Below are positions 26,655 through 36,700 of a DNA stretch of 64,000 nucleotides, in pieces. The translations under genes and the position numbers were made by a program. The stretch spans positions 100,335 to 164,334 of the forward strand of contig CALXIQ010000024.1 of NCBI GenBank assembly GCA_944388405.1, in the 5' to 3' direction. The first letter of the stretch is position 1, and every line of letters begins with the position of its first letter. Below the pieces are notes generated by a model. That model ran no database searches, had not been told where the DNA came from, and saw nothing but the letters and a program-made list of their open reading frames with translations. The stretch comes from an uncultured Ruminococcus sp. (GTDB taxonomy: Bacteria; Bacillota; Clostridia; Oscillospirales; Ruminococcaceae).

Positions 26655-27344
26655 ATGAAATCATTGATTATATTTGATCTTGACGGAACGCTGATAAATT
26701 CTATTTATGATCTGGCGGACGCCGTAAACTCCGCACTTGCTCAGCTTGGTTACCCCGGGCATGAGGTTGAGAAATATTATCATTTCGTGGGAAACGGCAC
26801 CTTAAAGCTGTGCGAAAGGGCGCTGCCTGAGGATAGAAGAAGCAGCGAGGAGATAATGCGGCTTCATTCATTGTTTTCGGAGAAGTATGAAAAATGCTGT
26901 CTTGACAAAACCAAGCCCTATGAGGGAATTGTGCAGCTGCTTGAGAAGCTGAAAGCTATGGGCGTTAAATGCGCCGTCGCTTCCAACAAAACCGACGTGT
27001 TTGTAAAGCATATTGTAAACTCCCTGTTTGGTGAGGGCGTTTTTGATTATATTCAAGGAAAAACCGAAACGGTTCCCGCAAAGCCCGATCCTCAGATACT
27101 TGATACAATAATAGGGTGTTTCGGTATCTGCAAAAGCAGCTGCGTAATGGCAGGGGATTCTGACGTTGACATTTTAACTGCAAAACGGTGCGGCATAGAA
27201 TCAATAGGCTGCGCATGGGGTTTCAGAGGAGTGCAGGAGCTTTCCGACGCAGGCGCAGAGCATATTGCCTACAAGCCGGAGGATATTCTGAAATACATAT
27301 CCCATCCCGATAAAAATAAGACGGCTGAGGTTTGTACGTCCTGA
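26655..27344 (+). CDS. HAD family phosphatase (phosphoglycolate phosphatase-like)
   Basis: HAD-superfamily hydrolase of the Gph/PGP group. Motif I FDLDGTLINS (the nucleophile and acid Asp), motif II VASNKT, the motif III lysine in VPAKPDP, and motif IV AGDSDVDI are all present. A helical cap domain lies between motifs I and II. 229 residues from MKSLIIFDLDG, the start chosen for length and a GGGAA upstream. Substrate not determined: phosphoglycolate is the family guess, pyrophosphate or a sugar phosphate are alternatives. Confidence 0.87.
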   Translation: MKSLIIFDLDGTLINSIYDLADAVNSALAQLGYPGHEVEKYYHFVGNGTLKLCERALPEDRRSSEEIMRLHSLFSEKYEKCCLDKTKPYEGIVQLLEKLKAMGVKCAVASNKTDVFVKHIVNSLFGEGVFDYIQGKTETVPAKPDPQILDTIIGCFGICKSSCVMAGDSDVDILTAKRCGIESIGCAWGFRGVQELSDAGAEHIAYKPEDILKYISHPDKNKTAEVCTS

Positions 27345-27363
27345 GAGAATAAGCTTTGTTACA

Positions 27364-27397
27364 TAAAAATTCCCCGCCTAAGCCTGAGGAGTTTTTG
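27364..27397 (+). terminator. Weak terminator after the HAD gene
   Basis: AAAAA-T-TCC pairs with GGA-G-TTTTT around a short loop, ending in T5. Confidence 0.45.
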
Positions 27398-27471
27398 TGT
27401 TATTATATAAAATCCGTAACAGGCCTTAACGCTGTGTGGATCAATAAGAAAAAATGGAGGACTTTTTAGCG

Positions 27472-29133
27472 ATGAAGGATTTTTACAAGAGATTTGTCAA
27501 GGAAGAGCTTGACGATAAGGGAAGGCTGTTGAAGTTTGAGCTTGATTTAAAGGACAACTTTAACTTTGCCTATGACGTTATAGACGAGATAGCGAAAATC
27601 GAGCCTGATAAGCTGGCGATTTATTGGGTGAACGAAAACGGCGAAGAACATAAGTTTACTTTTAAGGACCTGTCTGAAAAGAGCAATCAGGTAGCCAACA
27701 TGATGCTTGCCTACGGCGTTAAAAAAGGCGATATGGTTATGGCAGTACTTAAAAGGCATTATGAGTTCTGGTTCCTTGCCTACGGTCTTATGAAGATAGG
27801 CGCAATTCTGGTTCCTGCTACCTGTCAGCTTAAAAAGAAGGATTACGTTTATCGCTTTGACGCCGCCGAGATTAGTTATATCGTGGCTACCGCTGAGGAC
27901 GACGTTCCTGCCGAAGTTGATGCCGCTCTTGAGGAATACGGCGGAATGAAGCGTAAGTTTCTCACTCACGGCGAGAAAAGCGGCTGGATAGATTTCCTTA
28001 CCGAAATGAATAAATACCCCACGGTTTTTGAGCGAATGGACACTAATGTTGACGAGTCAATGCTGATGTATTTCAGCTCCGGCACTACCGGCTATCCCAA
28101 GATGGTGCTTCACAGACATTCCCTTGCCGCAGCCCATATTATAACTGCAAAGCACTGGCATCACCTTGATGAAAATTCCCTTCACCTTACCGTGTCGGAA
28201 ACCGGCTGGGCAAAATGTGCTTGGGGAAAAATGTTCGGACAGTTTGCCTGCGGCGCAACCACCTTTATTTATGATTTTGACAGATTTGTTCCGGCAAATG
28301 TCCTCAAGGTAATTCAGGATTACAAGATAACCTCATTCTGTGCGCCTCCTACTATGTACAGATTTTTTATCAAAGAGGGTCTGGAGCATTACGACCTTTC
28401 ATCTCTGAAATACAGCTGTATTGCCGGCGAGGCGTTAAATCCCGAGGTGTATAACAAGTGGTATGAGTATACCGGACTTAAGCTCATGGAGGGCTTTGGT
28501 CAGACGGAAACTGCGGTGCTTGTAGGAAATCTATACGGAACCGAGCCTAAGCCGGGGTCTATGGGAAAGCCTACTCCTCTTTACAAGGTAGGAATCGTAG
28601 ATAAAAAGGGAAATCCCGTAAAGGTGGGAGAAACCGGAGAAATTGTGGTTTACGCCGAAAGAGGAAAGCATCAGGGCTTGTTTGTAAAGTATTACCGTAA
28701 TGCGGTTGAAACGGACAAGGCATGGAGATTCGACATATATCATACCGGCGATACCGCTTATATGGACGAGGACGGTTACTACTGGTATGTGGGAAGAACC
28801 GACGATCTTATAAAGGCGTCGGGTTACCGTATCGGACCATTTGAAATTGAGAGTATCCTTATGGAGCATCCGTCGGTGCTGGAATGTGCTATTACCGCCG
28901 CAGACGACCCTATCAGAGGAAAGGTTGTAAAGGCGACTATAGTTCTCACCAAGGAATACAAGGACAAAGCAGGGGACGCACTTGTAAAGGAGCTTCAAAA
29001 CTATGTAAAGAAGTCCACCGCTCCCTATAAGTATCCCAGAATTATTGAATTTGTGGACGAGCTTCCAAAAACCATCAGCGGAAAAATCAGGCGTGTGGAA
29101 ATACGTGAGAACGACGCAAAGAAAAACAGATAA
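27472..29133 (+). CDS. AMP-forming acyl-CoA synthetase (MACS-like)
   Basis: Activates a carboxylic acid to its CoA thioester via an acyl-adenylate. 553 residues. Core motifs: YFSSGTTGYPKM (P-loop-like A3), the GFGQTET substrate/adenylate motif, YHTGDTAYMDEDGYYWYVGRTDD, and KTISGKIRR with the catalytic C-terminal lysine. The ATG 11 nt after GGAGG is chosen; the earlier ATG overlaps that site. The set of motifs resembles medium-chain acyl-CoA synthetases, but the acid is unknown. Flanked by terminators, so probably monocistronic. Confidence 0.92.
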   Translation: MKDFYKRFVKEELDDKGRLLKFELDLKDNFNFAYDVIDEIAKIEPDKLAIYWVNENGEEHKFTFKDLSEKSNQVANMMLAYGVKKGDMVMAVLKRHYEFWFLAYGLMKIGAILVPATCQLKKKDYVYRFDAAEISYIVATAEDDVPAEVDAALEEYGGMKRKFLTHGEKSGWIDFLTEMNKYPTVFERMDTNVDESMLMYFSSGTTGYPKMVLHRHSLAAAHIITAKHWHHLDENSLHLTVSETGWAKCAWGKMFGQFACGATTFIYDFDRFVPANVLKVIQDYKITSFCAPPTMYRFFIKEGLEHYDLSSLKYSCIAGEALNPEVYNKWYEYTGLKLMEGFGQTETAVLVGNLYGTEPKPGSMGKPTPLYKVGIVDKKGNPVKVGETGEIVVYAERGKHQGLFVKYYRNAVETDKAWRFDIYHTGDTAYMDEDGYYWYVGRTDDLIKASGYRIGPFEIESILMEHPSVLECAITAADDPIRGKVVKATIVLTKEYKDKAGDALVKELQNYVKKSTAPYKYPRIIEFVDELPKTISGKIRRVEIRENDAKKNR

Positions 29134-29139
29134 AACCTT

Positions 29140-29171
29140 CGGGGACTGGCAGTTTCAGTCCCCGTTTTTTA
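29140..29171 (+). terminator. Terminator of the acyl-CoA synthetase gene
   Basis: GGGGACT (29141-29147) pairs with AGTCCCC (29157-29163), then GT6. Confidence 0.92.
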
Positions 29172-29263
29172 TAATATACACGCTTTGACATAAAAAGCTA
29201 TATTGAAAGCCTGACAAGAGGAAAGAATGTAGTCGATAATTGTAAATTTTCTATTAATCGCTC

Positions 29264-29292
29264 TTGCATTGTAAAATCAATTGTGATATAAT
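29264..29292 (+). promoter_or_regulatory. Promoter of the pheST T-box transcript
   Basis: TTGCAT (29264-29269), 17-nt spacer, TATAAT (29287-29292). Confidence 0.78.
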
Positions 29293-29302
29293 TACATTAA
29301 AC

Positions 29303-29547
29303 ACAGTGACCAAGAGAGTAGGCATATTCATCAGGTTTTCAGAGAGAAGCCGCAGCGTTTGCGTCTGAAAGCGGCTTTAAATCGGAGTATACCGAAGTTC
29401 ACTTGCGAGTGGTTCCGCCGAAGTTTTTTATTGTAAGCGGAAACGTAGAAGTCTGCGTTAAAGATGCGGGAGTGTTGGCTCTTTTGACTAATAGGTGGTA
29501 TAGCAAGCATAGTCTTGTCCTGATTAGCTCGGGATAAGGCTTTTTTT
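29303..29547 (+). promoter_or_regulatory. tRNA-Phe T-box leader with terminator
   Basis: T-box elements appear in order: AGAGAGTA near 29314 and AGAGAGAAGCCG near 29341 in stem I, a likely Phe specifier TTC at 29398-29400 in a GAAGTTCAC context, and the T-box AGGTGGT (29493-29499) whose TGGT can pair with the tRNA ACCA end. The terminator AGTCTTGTCC/GGGATAAGGCT plus T7 follows (29511-29547). Uncharged tRNA-Phe should favour read-through into pheS. Confidence 0.92.
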
Positions 29548-29571
29548 ATTAATTATCGGGAGGAATCTTGA

Positions 29572-30591
29572 ATGAAAGAACAGTTGAAAAACATTGAAGC
29601 TCGGGCTAAGGAAGAGCTTTCAAAGGTTTCAGACCCCAGGCAGCTTGAAGAGCTGAGGGTTAAGTTTCTTGGAAAAAAAGGTGAAATAACGGCGATTTTA
29701 AAGCAGATGGGTAAGCTTTCCGCTGAGGAAAGACCTGTAATCGGTCAGCTGGCAAACTCAGTAAGAGCAGATATTGAAAGCGCAATTTCCGAAAAGCAGG
29801 CGCAGCTTAAGTCTGTTATGGCTGAGAAAAGGCTCAAGGCTGAAACTATAGATGTAACCCTGCCGGGAAAGACTCCGAAAATCGGCAGACCTCATCCCCT
29901 TAACGCCGTGTTGGCAGAGGTTGAGGACGTATTTTTGGGCATGGGATTTGATATTGTGGAAGGTCCCGAGGTTGAAACCGACTACTATTGCTTTGAGGCG
30001 CTGAATATGCCCAAGCATCACCCTGCCAGAGATACACAGGATACATTCTACATCAACGAAAACGTGCTTCTGAGAACCCAGACCTCCAGCGTGCAGATAA
30101 GGGCTATGGAGAATATGAAGCCGCCTATCAGAATAATCTCCCCCGGCAGAGTTTACCGCTCGGACGCTGTGGACGCCACTCACTCTCCGCTGTTTCATCA
30201 GATAGAGGGTCTGGTAATTGACAAGGGCGTTACAATGGCTGATCTGAAGGGCACTCTTGAGCTGCTTATGAAGCGTCTTTACGGCGACGAGGCAAAAATC
30301 AGACTGCGTCCTCACCATTTCCCATATACAGAACCGTCCGCAGAGGTTGACCTGATGTGCTTTAACTGTCACGGCGAAGGCTGCTCAATGTGCAAGCAGG
30401 AAGGCTGGGTTGAGCTGCTGGGTTCGGGAATGGTTCACCCCAAGGTGTTGGAGGGCTGCGGAATAGACCCCGAGGTTTACAGCGGCTTTGCCTTCGGCAT
30501 CGGTCTTGAAAGACTTACGATGGGAAGATACAGCATTAACGATATGCGTCTGCTGTATGAGAACGATATGAGATTTCTTGAGCAGTTCTGA
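29572..30591 (+). CDS. pheS: Phenylalanyl-tRNA synthetase alpha subunit
   Basis: Catalytic subunit of the alpha2-beta2 PheRS. 339 residues: an N-terminal coiled coil (about 1-85), then the class II core with motif 2 [12 protein letters not shown] and motif 3 [16 protein letters not shown]. The phenylalanine-pocket segment ERLTM is normal. GGGAGGA lies before the ATG. Under T-box control and 20 bp from pheT. Confidence 0.98.
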   Translation: MKEQLKNIEARAKEELSKVSDPRQLEELRVKFLGKKGEITAILKQMGKLSAEERPVIGQLANSVRADIESAISEKQAQLKSVMAEKRLKAETIDVTLPGKTPKIGRPHPLNAVLAEVEDVFLGMGFDIVEGPEVETDYYCFEALNMPKHHPARDTQDTFYINENVLLRTQTSSVQIRAMENMKPPIRIISPGRVYRSDAVDATHSPLFHQIEGLVIDKGVTMADLKGTLELLMKRLYGDEAKIRLRPHHFPYTEPSAEVDLMCFNCHGEGCSMCKQEGWVELLGSGMVHPKVLEGCGIDPEVYSGFAFGIGLERLTMGRYSINDMRLLYENDMRFLEQF

Positions 30592-30611
30592 TTTAATAGG
30601 AGGTTATACTA

Positions 30612-33026
30612 ATGGATTTGTCAATGAGATGGCTGGCAGATTATGTTGACTGCGGCTGTGATATAAAGGACTTTGTCGCCGGAATGACAATGTCAGGCTC
30701 AAAGGTTGAATGCTATGAGCAGGAGGGCGACTATCTTTCAAATGTGGTTGTAGGAAGAGTTGAGGAAATAGAGCGTCACCCCGATTCAGACCATATGTTT
30801 ACCTGTCAGGTGAATGTGGGAGAGGAGGAGGAGCTTGTTCAGATTGTAACAGGCGCTCAGAATGTAAACAAGGGGGATTATGTTCCAGTTGCAAAGCATA
30901 AATCTACCGTGCTCCACGAGGGCAAGCCGGTCAAAATCACAAAGGGCAAGCTGAGGGGCGTTGCATCAAACGGAATGCTTTGCTCTTTAAGCGAGCTGGG
31001 ACTTACCACCCATGATTTTCCTTACGCTATTGAGGACGGAATCTTCATTTTGGGCGACGACTGCGATAAAACCCTGGGTATGGATATAAGAGAAGCCATA
31101 GGTTTCAACGATACCAAGGTTGAGTTTGAAATAACCTCAAACCGTCCCGATTGTATGTCCGTAATCGGACTTGCAAGAGAAGCTCATGCTACCTTCAATG
31201 TGCCTTTTACCGTTAAGGAGCCGACTTTCAAGGGAATCGACGGAAATGTCAGGGATTATCTTAAAGTCAAGATTCACAATACCGATTTATGCAAAAGATA
31301 TATCGGCGCGATTGTTAAGAACGTAAAAATTGAACCTTCCCCCCGTTGGATGAGAGAAAGACTTCGTGCCTGCGGAGTACGTCCAATAAACAATCTTGTG
31401 GACATTACAAACTTTGTAATGCTTGAATACGGCAGACCAATGCATGCTTTTGATTTAAGATATGTTGAGGGCGGTGAGATTAACGTAAGAAACGCTAAAG
31501 CCGGAGAAAAAATAACTACCCTCGACGGCGTTGAAAGAGAGCTTTCGGAGGAGATGCTTGTTATCGCCGACGCAGTAAAACCTGTGGCAGTAGCCGGCGT
31601 TATGGGCGGCGAGTACAGCGGAATAATGGACGACACCAATACCGTGGTATTTGAATCTGCCTGCTTTGACGGAGCGTCTGTAAGAACCACCGCTAAAAAG
31701 CTGGGAATGAGAACCGACGCTTCCTCAAGATACGAAAAGGGTCTTGACCCTCACGAGTGTTACGAGGCGTTGATGAGAGCCTGTCAGCTGGTAGAAGAGC
31801 TTGGCGCAGGCGAGGTAATAAATACCCTTGCGGAAGAGAACTATCAGGACGAAACTCCTAAGTCGGTTGAGTTTGACCCTAAGTGGATAAACGGATTCCT
31901 GGGCGCTGACATTCCAGAGGAGGATATGAAGGAATATCTCACAAGACTGGGCTTCAGGCTTGAAAACGGCAGGGTAATCGCTCCCTGGTACAGAATAGAT
32001 ATTGAATGCAAGGCTGATATAGCCGAGGAGGTAGCACGTATTTACGGCTATAACAACCTTCCCAGCACTATTATAAGAGGCGTGGCTCAGGCTAAGAGAA
32101 CCTCCAAGCAGAATTTTGAGCGTTCCATCAAAAATGCAGTGCTCGCCTCCGGGCTTAACGAAGTTACCACCTTCTCATTTATTTCGCCTAAGTATTTTGA
32201 TAAAATCAAGCTTCCTGCCGATTCCAAGCTGAGAAATACTGTTACAATAACAAATCCTCTTGGTGAGGACACCGGCGTTATGAGAACCACGATTATTCCC
32301 TCAATCTGCGAGGTGCTGGCAAGAAACTATAGCTACCGAAATCCCGAGTGTCATATATTTGAAATGGGCAACGAGTATATTCCCGTTGAGGGCGAGGTTC
32401 TCCCTATTGAGCCGTTAAGACTGGGTATAGGCGTTTACGATACAACCGAAGCTTTTGATTTCTACAACCTCAAGGGCATTGTTGAAGCGGTTATGGAAAA
32501 GGCAGGCGTTAAGGAATACGAGTTTGCCAGACCTTCCGAGGATTGTTCATTTGATGAGCGTCACGCTTTCCACCCCGGCAGATGTGCAGTTGTAAAGGCA
32601 GGGGGCGAGGAAATCGCTATCTTCGGCGAGCTTCATCCCGATGTGCTTGAAAACTACGGAATTGATACAAGAGCCTATGCAGGAAAGATTAATATGAACG
32701 AGCTGATGAAGCTGTCCTCATCAGAAAAGACATACAAGCCGCTGCCCAAGTTCCCGGCAACCACCAGAGATATTTCGGTAGTATGCGACCAGCAGCTTCC
32801 CGTTGCAGAAATTGAAAAGACCATCAGGTCTGCCGCAGGTCAGATACTTGAAAAAGTGTCGCTGTTTGACGTTTACACCGGCGAGCAGATAGAGAGCGGC
32901 AAGAAGTCGGTTTCCTACTCTCTGTCAATGCGTTCCCATGAGGGAACCCTCACCGACGAGCAGGCGGACAACGCTATGAACAAGATTGTCAAGGCTTTGG
33001 AGGAAACAGGGGTTTACAGAAGATAA
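30612..33026 (+). CDS. pheT: Phenylalanyl-tRNA synthetase beta subunit
   Basis: 804 residues, the full-length bacterial form. Domain order: N-terminal tRNA-binding OB domain (about 40-150, with HPDSDHMFTCQVNVG), the B3/B4 editing region (about 210-380, GRPMHAFD and DASSRYEKG), B5 (about 405-475), a catalytic-like core, and the C-terminal anticodon-binding FDX-ACB domain (about 710-804, FPATTRDISVV). AGGAGG lies upstream of the ATG. Cotranscribed with pheS. Confidence 0.98.
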   Translation: MDLSMRWLADYVDCGCDIKDFVAGMTMSGSKVECYEQEGDYLSNVVVGRVEEIERHPDSDHMFTCQVNVGEEEELVQIVTGAQNVNKGDYVPVAKHKSTVLHEGKPVKITKGKLRGVASNGMLCSLSELGLTTHDFPYAIEDGIFILGDDCDKTLGMDIREAIGFNDTKVEFEITSNRPDCMSVIGLAREAHATFNVPFTVKEPTFKGIDGNVRDYLKVKIHNTDLCKRYIGAIVKNVKIEPSPRWMRERLRACGVRPINNLVDITNFVMLEYGRPMHAFDLRYVEGGEINVRNAKAGEKITTLDGVERELSEEMLVIADAVKPVAVAGVMGGEYSGIMDDTNTVVFESACFDGASVRTTAKKLGMRTDASSRYEKGLDPHECYEALMRACQLVEELGAGEVINTLAEENYQDETPKSVEFDPKWINGFLGADIPEEDMKEYLTRLGFRLENGRVIAPWYRIDIECKADIAEEVARIYGYNNLPSTIIRGVAQAKRTSKQNFERSIKNAVLASGLNEVTTFSFISPKYFDKIKLPADSKLRNTVTITNPLGEDTGVMRTTIIPSICEVLARNYSYRNPECHIFEMGNEYIPVEGEVLPIEPLRLGIGVYDTTEAFDFYNLKGIVEAVMEKAGVKEYEFARPSEDCSFDERHAFHPGRCAVVKAGGEEIAIFGELHPDVLENYGIDTRAYAGKINMNELMKLSSSEKTYKPLPKFPATTRDISVVCDQQLPVAEIEKTIRSAAGQILEKVSLFDVYTGEQIESGKKSVSYSLSMRSHEGTLTDEQADNAMNKIVKALEETGVYRR

Positions 33027-33041
33027 ACAGTGAAATATTGC

Positions 33042-33080
33042 TATGCCGCAGCCACAAAATTTGCTGCGGCATAAAACTTT
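33042..33080 (+). terminator. Terminator of pheST
   Basis: TATGCCGCAG (33042-33051) and CTGCGGCATA (33064-33073), perfect arms. The tail AAAACTTTATT is only partly T-rich. Confidence 0.7.
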
Positions 33081-33123
33081 ATTCAACAAGTTTATGCAAA
33101 TTCAATAAATTTGAAAAAAGTAC

Positions 33124-33152
33124 TTGTTATTTCTCAAGTAATAGGTTATAAT
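33124..33152 (+). promoter_or_regulatory. Promoter of ireB
   Basis: TTGTTA (33124-33129), 17-nt spacer, TATAAT (33147-33152). Confidence 0.72.
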
Positions 33153-33202
33153 AATATATGTAGAATGTTAGGTGTACAAATTTTAACGGAGGAGTTGAGC
33201 TT

Positions 33203-33448
33203 ATGCACGAACAAACTATGGAATTTTCAGTAGTAAAGGACAAAGAAACAGAGCTGAAAAGAACTTTGACAATTATTTATGACGCACTGAAGGAAAAAGG
33301 CTATAACCCTATTAATCAGATTGTGGGATATATCCTTTCCGAGGATCCGACATACATAACAACATATAACAATGCAAGAAGCTTGATTCGTCACATTGAC
33401 AGAGACGAGCTTTTGCAGGCTCTGGTAAAGTCATATTTACAGGCGTAA
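33203..33448 (+). CDS. ireB: IreB family regulatory phosphoprotein
   Basis: 81-residue UPF0297/IreB protein. In Enterococcus IreB is phosphorylated on threonines by the PASTA kinase IreK and affects cephalosporin resistance. The family core is intact: [27 protein letters not shown] spread across 27-53, and [10 protein letters not shown]. The ribosome-binding site is CGGAGG. In many Firmicutes ireB is followed by ruvX and a DUF1292 gene; here it is alone between its own promoter and terminator. Confidence 0.95.
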   Translation: MHEQTMEFSVVKDKETELKRTLTIIYDALKEKGYNPINQIVGYILSEDPTYITTYNNARSLIRHIDRDELLQALVKSYLQA

Positions 33449-33450
33449 GA

Positions 33451-33486
33451 AAAAAGCGGAATGACGCAGTTCATTCCGCTTTTTGT
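33451..33486 (+). terminator. Terminator of ireB
   Basis: AAAAAGCGGAATGA pairs with TCATTCCGCTTTTT. Confidence 0.92.
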
Positions 33487-33506
33487 ATAAATCGAACAAA
33501 AAACTA

Positions 33507-33535
33507 TTGCCAATTGTGAATTTATGAGTTATAAT
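33507..33535 (+). promoter_or_regulatory. Promoter of glyA
   Basis: TTGCCA (33507-33512), 17-nt spacer, TATAAT (33530-33535). Confidence 0.7.
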
Positions 33536-33609
33536 TAAATATGTAGTTTTCCGCAAGGCGCTTTAAAAGTCCTGTGGGATTCGGAATTTTAAATGTTGGG
33601 AGAATGATT

Positions 33610-34857
33610 ATGAAAATAATGGACACAATCGGTTTTGTCGAAGGCTTTGACAAGGAAGTCGGAGAGGCTATGAATGCTGAGCTTGCCCGCGAGAGAAGAA
33701 ATCTTGAGCTTATCGCCAGCGAAAACATCGTTTCACCTGCCGTTATGGCGGCTATGGGCACAGCGCTTACCAACAAGTACGCCGAAGGTTATCCCGGAAA
33801 AAGATACTACGGCGGCTGCGAGTGCGTGGATATTGTTGAAAATATCGCCATTGAAAGAGCCTGCAAGCTGTTTGGCTGCAAGTTTGCAAACGTTCAGCCC
33901 CATTCGGGAGCACAGGCTAATTTGGCAGTTTATTTTGCTTTGTGCGATGTGGGAGATACGATTCTTGGCATGAGCCTTGCTCACGGCGGTCACCTTACTC
34001 ACGGTTCGCCTGTAAATATGTCCGGAAAGAACTATAATTTTGTATCATACGGTCTGGACGAAAACGGTTTTCTTGATTATGATGAGCTTGAAAAGCTTGC
34101 TAAGGAGCATAAACCGAAGCTTATAGTTGCCGGCGCTTCCGCTTATCCAAGAGTTATTGATTTTGAAAGAATTTCTAAGATTGCAAAGAGCACAGGCTCG
34201 CTGTTTATGGTTGACATGGCTCACATTGCCGGCCTTGTTGCAGGCGGTCAGCATCCTTCTCCTATCCCTTATGCCGATGTTGTCACCACTACCACCCATA
34301 AAACCTTGAGAGGTCCCAGAGGCGGCATGATTCTTACAAACAACGAGGAGCTTGCCAAGAAGTTTAACAAGGCAGTTTTCCCCGGCACACAGGGCGGACC
34401 TCTTATGCACGTTATCGCTTCAAAGGCGGTATGCTTCGGCGAGGCGCTGAAGCCTGAGTTCAAAGAGTATGCAGAGCAAGTTGTAAAGAACGCTCAGGCG
34501 CTTGCTAAGGGACTTGTAAGCCGCGGCTTCAATCTGGTTTCCGGCGGCACTGACAATCATCTTATGCTGGTAGACCTCCAGCCGTTTAACATTACCGGCA
34601 AGGACCTTGAAAAGAAGCTGGACGAGGTTTATATCACAGTAAACAAGAACGCTATTCCCAACGACCCGCAAAGCCCGTTTATAACCAGCGGCGTCAGAAT
34701 CGGAACTCCTGCCGTTACGACGAGAGGTCTTAAGGAAGATGACATGGAGAAAATCGCTGAGTGCATTTACCTTACAGCTACCGATTTTGAAAACAAGGCT
34801 GACGAAATCAGGGAGGTTGTAACGGGTATCTGCAATAAATATCCTCTTTATGAGTAA
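33610..34857 (+). CDS. glyA: Serine hydroxymethyltransferase
   Basis: PLP enzyme converting serine and THF to glycine and 5,10-methylene-THF, the main one-carbon source feeding FolD. 415 residues from [10 protein letters not shown], the ATG 7 nt after GGGAG; two in-frame ATGs nearby are alternatives. Motifs: [26 protein letters not shown], and the PLP lysine in [14 protein letters not shown]. Own promoter upstream and a bidirectional terminator downstream make it monocistronic. Confidence 0.98.
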   Translation: MKIMDTIGFVEGFDKEVGEAMNAELARERRNLELIASENIVSPAVMAAMGTALTNKYAEGYPGKRYYGGCECVDIVENIAIERACKLFGCKFANVQPHSGAQANLAVYFALCDVGDTILGMSLAHGGHLTHGSPVNMSGKNYNFVSYGLDENGFLDYDELEKLAKEHKPKLIVAGASAYPRVIDFERISKIAKSTGSLFMVDMAHIAGLVAGGQHPSPIPYADVVTTTTHKTLRGPRGGMILTNNEELAKKFNKAVFPGTQGGPLMHVIASKAVCFGEALKPEFKEYAEQVVKNAQALAKGLVSRGFNLVSGGTDNHLMLVDLQPFNITGKDLEKKLDEVYITVNKNAIPNDPQSPFITSGVRIGTPAVTTRGLKEDDMEKIAECIYLTATDFENKADEIREVVTGICNKYPLYE

Positions 34858-34879
34858 TTATATTTTTTAATTGTAACTA

Positions 34880-34917
34880 AAAAATCGGCTTTGCCAGAGT
34901 GCAAGCCGATTTTTGTT
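34880..34917. terminator. Bidirectional terminator of glyA and dapB
   Basis: AAATCGGCTT (34882-34891) pairs with AAGCCGATTT. T tract on the plus strand, and A-rich flank giving a T tract on the minus strand. Confidence 0.9.
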
Positions 34918-34953
34918 ATATGTTTATTCCGAGAGAACTTTAAAAACCTTAAG

Positions 34954-35712
34954 TCAAGCATCTTTAAGCAGGTCGCTCATTGCGTAAAGTCCGGCAGGCT
35001 TGCCTTTAAGGAACATAGCAGCATTTACCGAGCCTACTGCAAACACCGACTTTGAGTGAGCCTCATGCTTGAGGGTGATAACCTCGTCCCGTCCGGCGAA
35101 GATAATTTCATGCTCGCCTACAATAGTGCCGCCCCTGATAGCGTGCATACCAATTTCGTTTTTGGTTCTCTTGGCTCTTACGGAATGTCTGTCATAGACA
35201 TAGTTGTATTTGTTGCCTGCCTCAGCATTGATAGCCTCGCCCAGCATGATGGCAGTGCCGCTGGGAGCGTCAATTTTCTGATTGTGGTGCTTTTCCACAA
35301 TTTCGATGTCAAACTGGTCCCCCAGAACCTTAACGGCTCTCTTTGCAAGATCAGCCAGCAGATTTATACCCAGCGACATATTGAAGGTGAAGAAAATCGG
35401 GATGCTCTCGGCAGCCTTATGTATTTTTGAAATCTGCTCCTGAGAATAGCCTGTTGTGGCAATTACAGCGGCAACTCCGTTTGTAAGGCAGTACTCCAGC
35501 AAATCGTCAAGCAGGGAAGGGTGAGAGAAGTCTATAATAACGTCAGGCTTGCTTTCAAGCTTTGATATTTTGTTGTAAACAGGGAAGTCGCCGTAGCTTT
35601 CGCCTACCTTATCTACTCCTGAAACAACACGGCAGTCATTGCGGGCGGATATGATGTCGTAAATTACTCTTCCCATTTTTCCGCAGGCGCCGCAGATAGT
35701 TATATCAGTCAT
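34954..35712 (-). CDS. dapB: 4-hydroxy-tetrahydrodipicolinate reductase
   Basis: NAD(P)H-dependent reductase of the lysine/diaminopimelate pathway. 252 residues. The N-terminal ICGACGKMGRVI dinucleotide loop, the catalytic EKHHNQKIDAPSGTA segment and a conserved ending are present. Last gene of the leftward operon asd-dapA-dapB, 58 bp after dapA. Supplies precursor both for lysine and for peptidoglycan DAP and spore dipicolinate. Confidence 0.97.
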   Translation of the reverse strand: MTDITICGACGKMGRVIYDIISARNDCRVVSGVDKVGESYGDFPVYNKISKLESKPDVIIDFSHPSLLDDLLEYCLTNGVAAVIATTGYSQEQISKIHKAAESIPIFFTFNMSLGINLLADLAKRAVKVLGDQFDIEIVEKHHNQKIDAPSGTAIMLGEAINAEAGNKYNYVYDRHSVRAKRTKNEIGMHAIRGGTIVGEHEIIFAGRDEVITLKHEAHSKSVFAVGSVNAAMFLKGKPAGLYAMSDLLKDA

Positions 35713-35770
35713 TTTATAACATTCCTTTCTAAAGCTACAGGGCGAAGCTGCTGTTCGCCCTGTTTAACAT

Positions 35771-36661
35771 TTACTTGATAAGTCCCGCAGCCTTCATGGA
35801 GTCGGAAAGCTGCTTTTTCTTTGCTTCACTCATTTCTACAAGAGGAAGTCTGCAAGGACCTGCGTTAAAGCCCATAAGATTAAGAGCTTCTTTAACAGGA
35901 ATAGGATTTACATCGCAGAACAAATCCTTTGTAAAGTCGTGAATCTTAAATGCAATAGCCCTTGCTTCGTCGTATTTGTTTTCAAGACAAAGCCTGCATA
36001 TTTCGTGAGTTTCAGCAGGCATACAGTTTGAAAGCACCGAAATTACGCCCTTTCCGCCCAGAGCCATTATAGGTATAATCTGATCGTCGTTGCCGGAATA
36101 AATGTGGAGCGAATCACCGCACATTGCAGCAATTGAGGCAATCTGGCTTATATTTCCGCTGGCTTCCTTAACGGCTACAATATTCTCAACCTTTGCAAGC
36201 TCAGCGCAGGTTTCGGGAGTGATATTCACACCCGTCCTTGAGGGCACATTGTACATGATAATGGGAAGGGAAACCGCATTGGCAATCTCGGCATAGTGAC
36301 GAACCAGTCCTGCCTGTGAGGTTTTGTTGTAATAAGGTGTAACCACCAGCAAAGCGTCTGCTCCCAGCTGTTCAGCTGTTTTTGAGAGATTAACCGCATA
36401 CTCGGTGTGGTTAGAGCCTGTGCCTGCAATAACGGGAACTCTCTTAGCAGTCTTTTCAACGGCGTATCTGATGCACTCAATATGTTCATCGTCGGTCATG
36501 GTTGAGCTTTCGCCTGTTGTTCCGCAGATGATAATGGCATCTGTGCCGTTTTCAATGTTGAAATCAATAAGACGACCCAGCTCGTCATAGTTAATGGAAC
36601 CGTCGGCGTTCATAGGTGTTACGATAGCAACGCCTGCGCCTGTAAAGATAGTCTTTTTCAT
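35771..36661 (-). CDS. dapA: 4-hydroxy-tetrahydrodipicolinate synthase
   Basis: Condenses aspartate semialdehyde and pyruvate. 296-residue TIM barrel of the DapA/NAL family. Visible: CGTTGESSTMTDDEH, the YNVPSRTG tyrosine motif, and the Schiff-base lysine in VAVKEASGN. AAAGGAG precedes the ATG. Sits between asd and dapB in the lysine riboswitch operon. Confidence 0.97.
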   Translation of the reverse strand: MKKTIFTGAGVAIVTPMNADGSINYDELGRLIDFNIENGTDAIIICGTTGESSTMTDDEHIECIRYAVEKTAKRVPVIAGTGSNHTEYAVNLSKTAEQLGADALLVVTPYYNKTSQAGLVRHYAEIANAVSLPIIMYNVPSRTGVNITPETCAELAKVENIVAVKEASGNISQIASIAAMCGDSLHIYSGNDDQIIPIMALGGKGVISVLSNCMPAETHEICRLCLENKYDEARAIAFKIHDFTKDLFCDVNPIPVKEALNLMGFNAGPCRLPLVEMSEAKKKQLSDSMKAAGLIK

Positions 36662-36700
36662 AAGCGAACTCCTTTCATAAAAGTTCTGTGATTGTCGGTG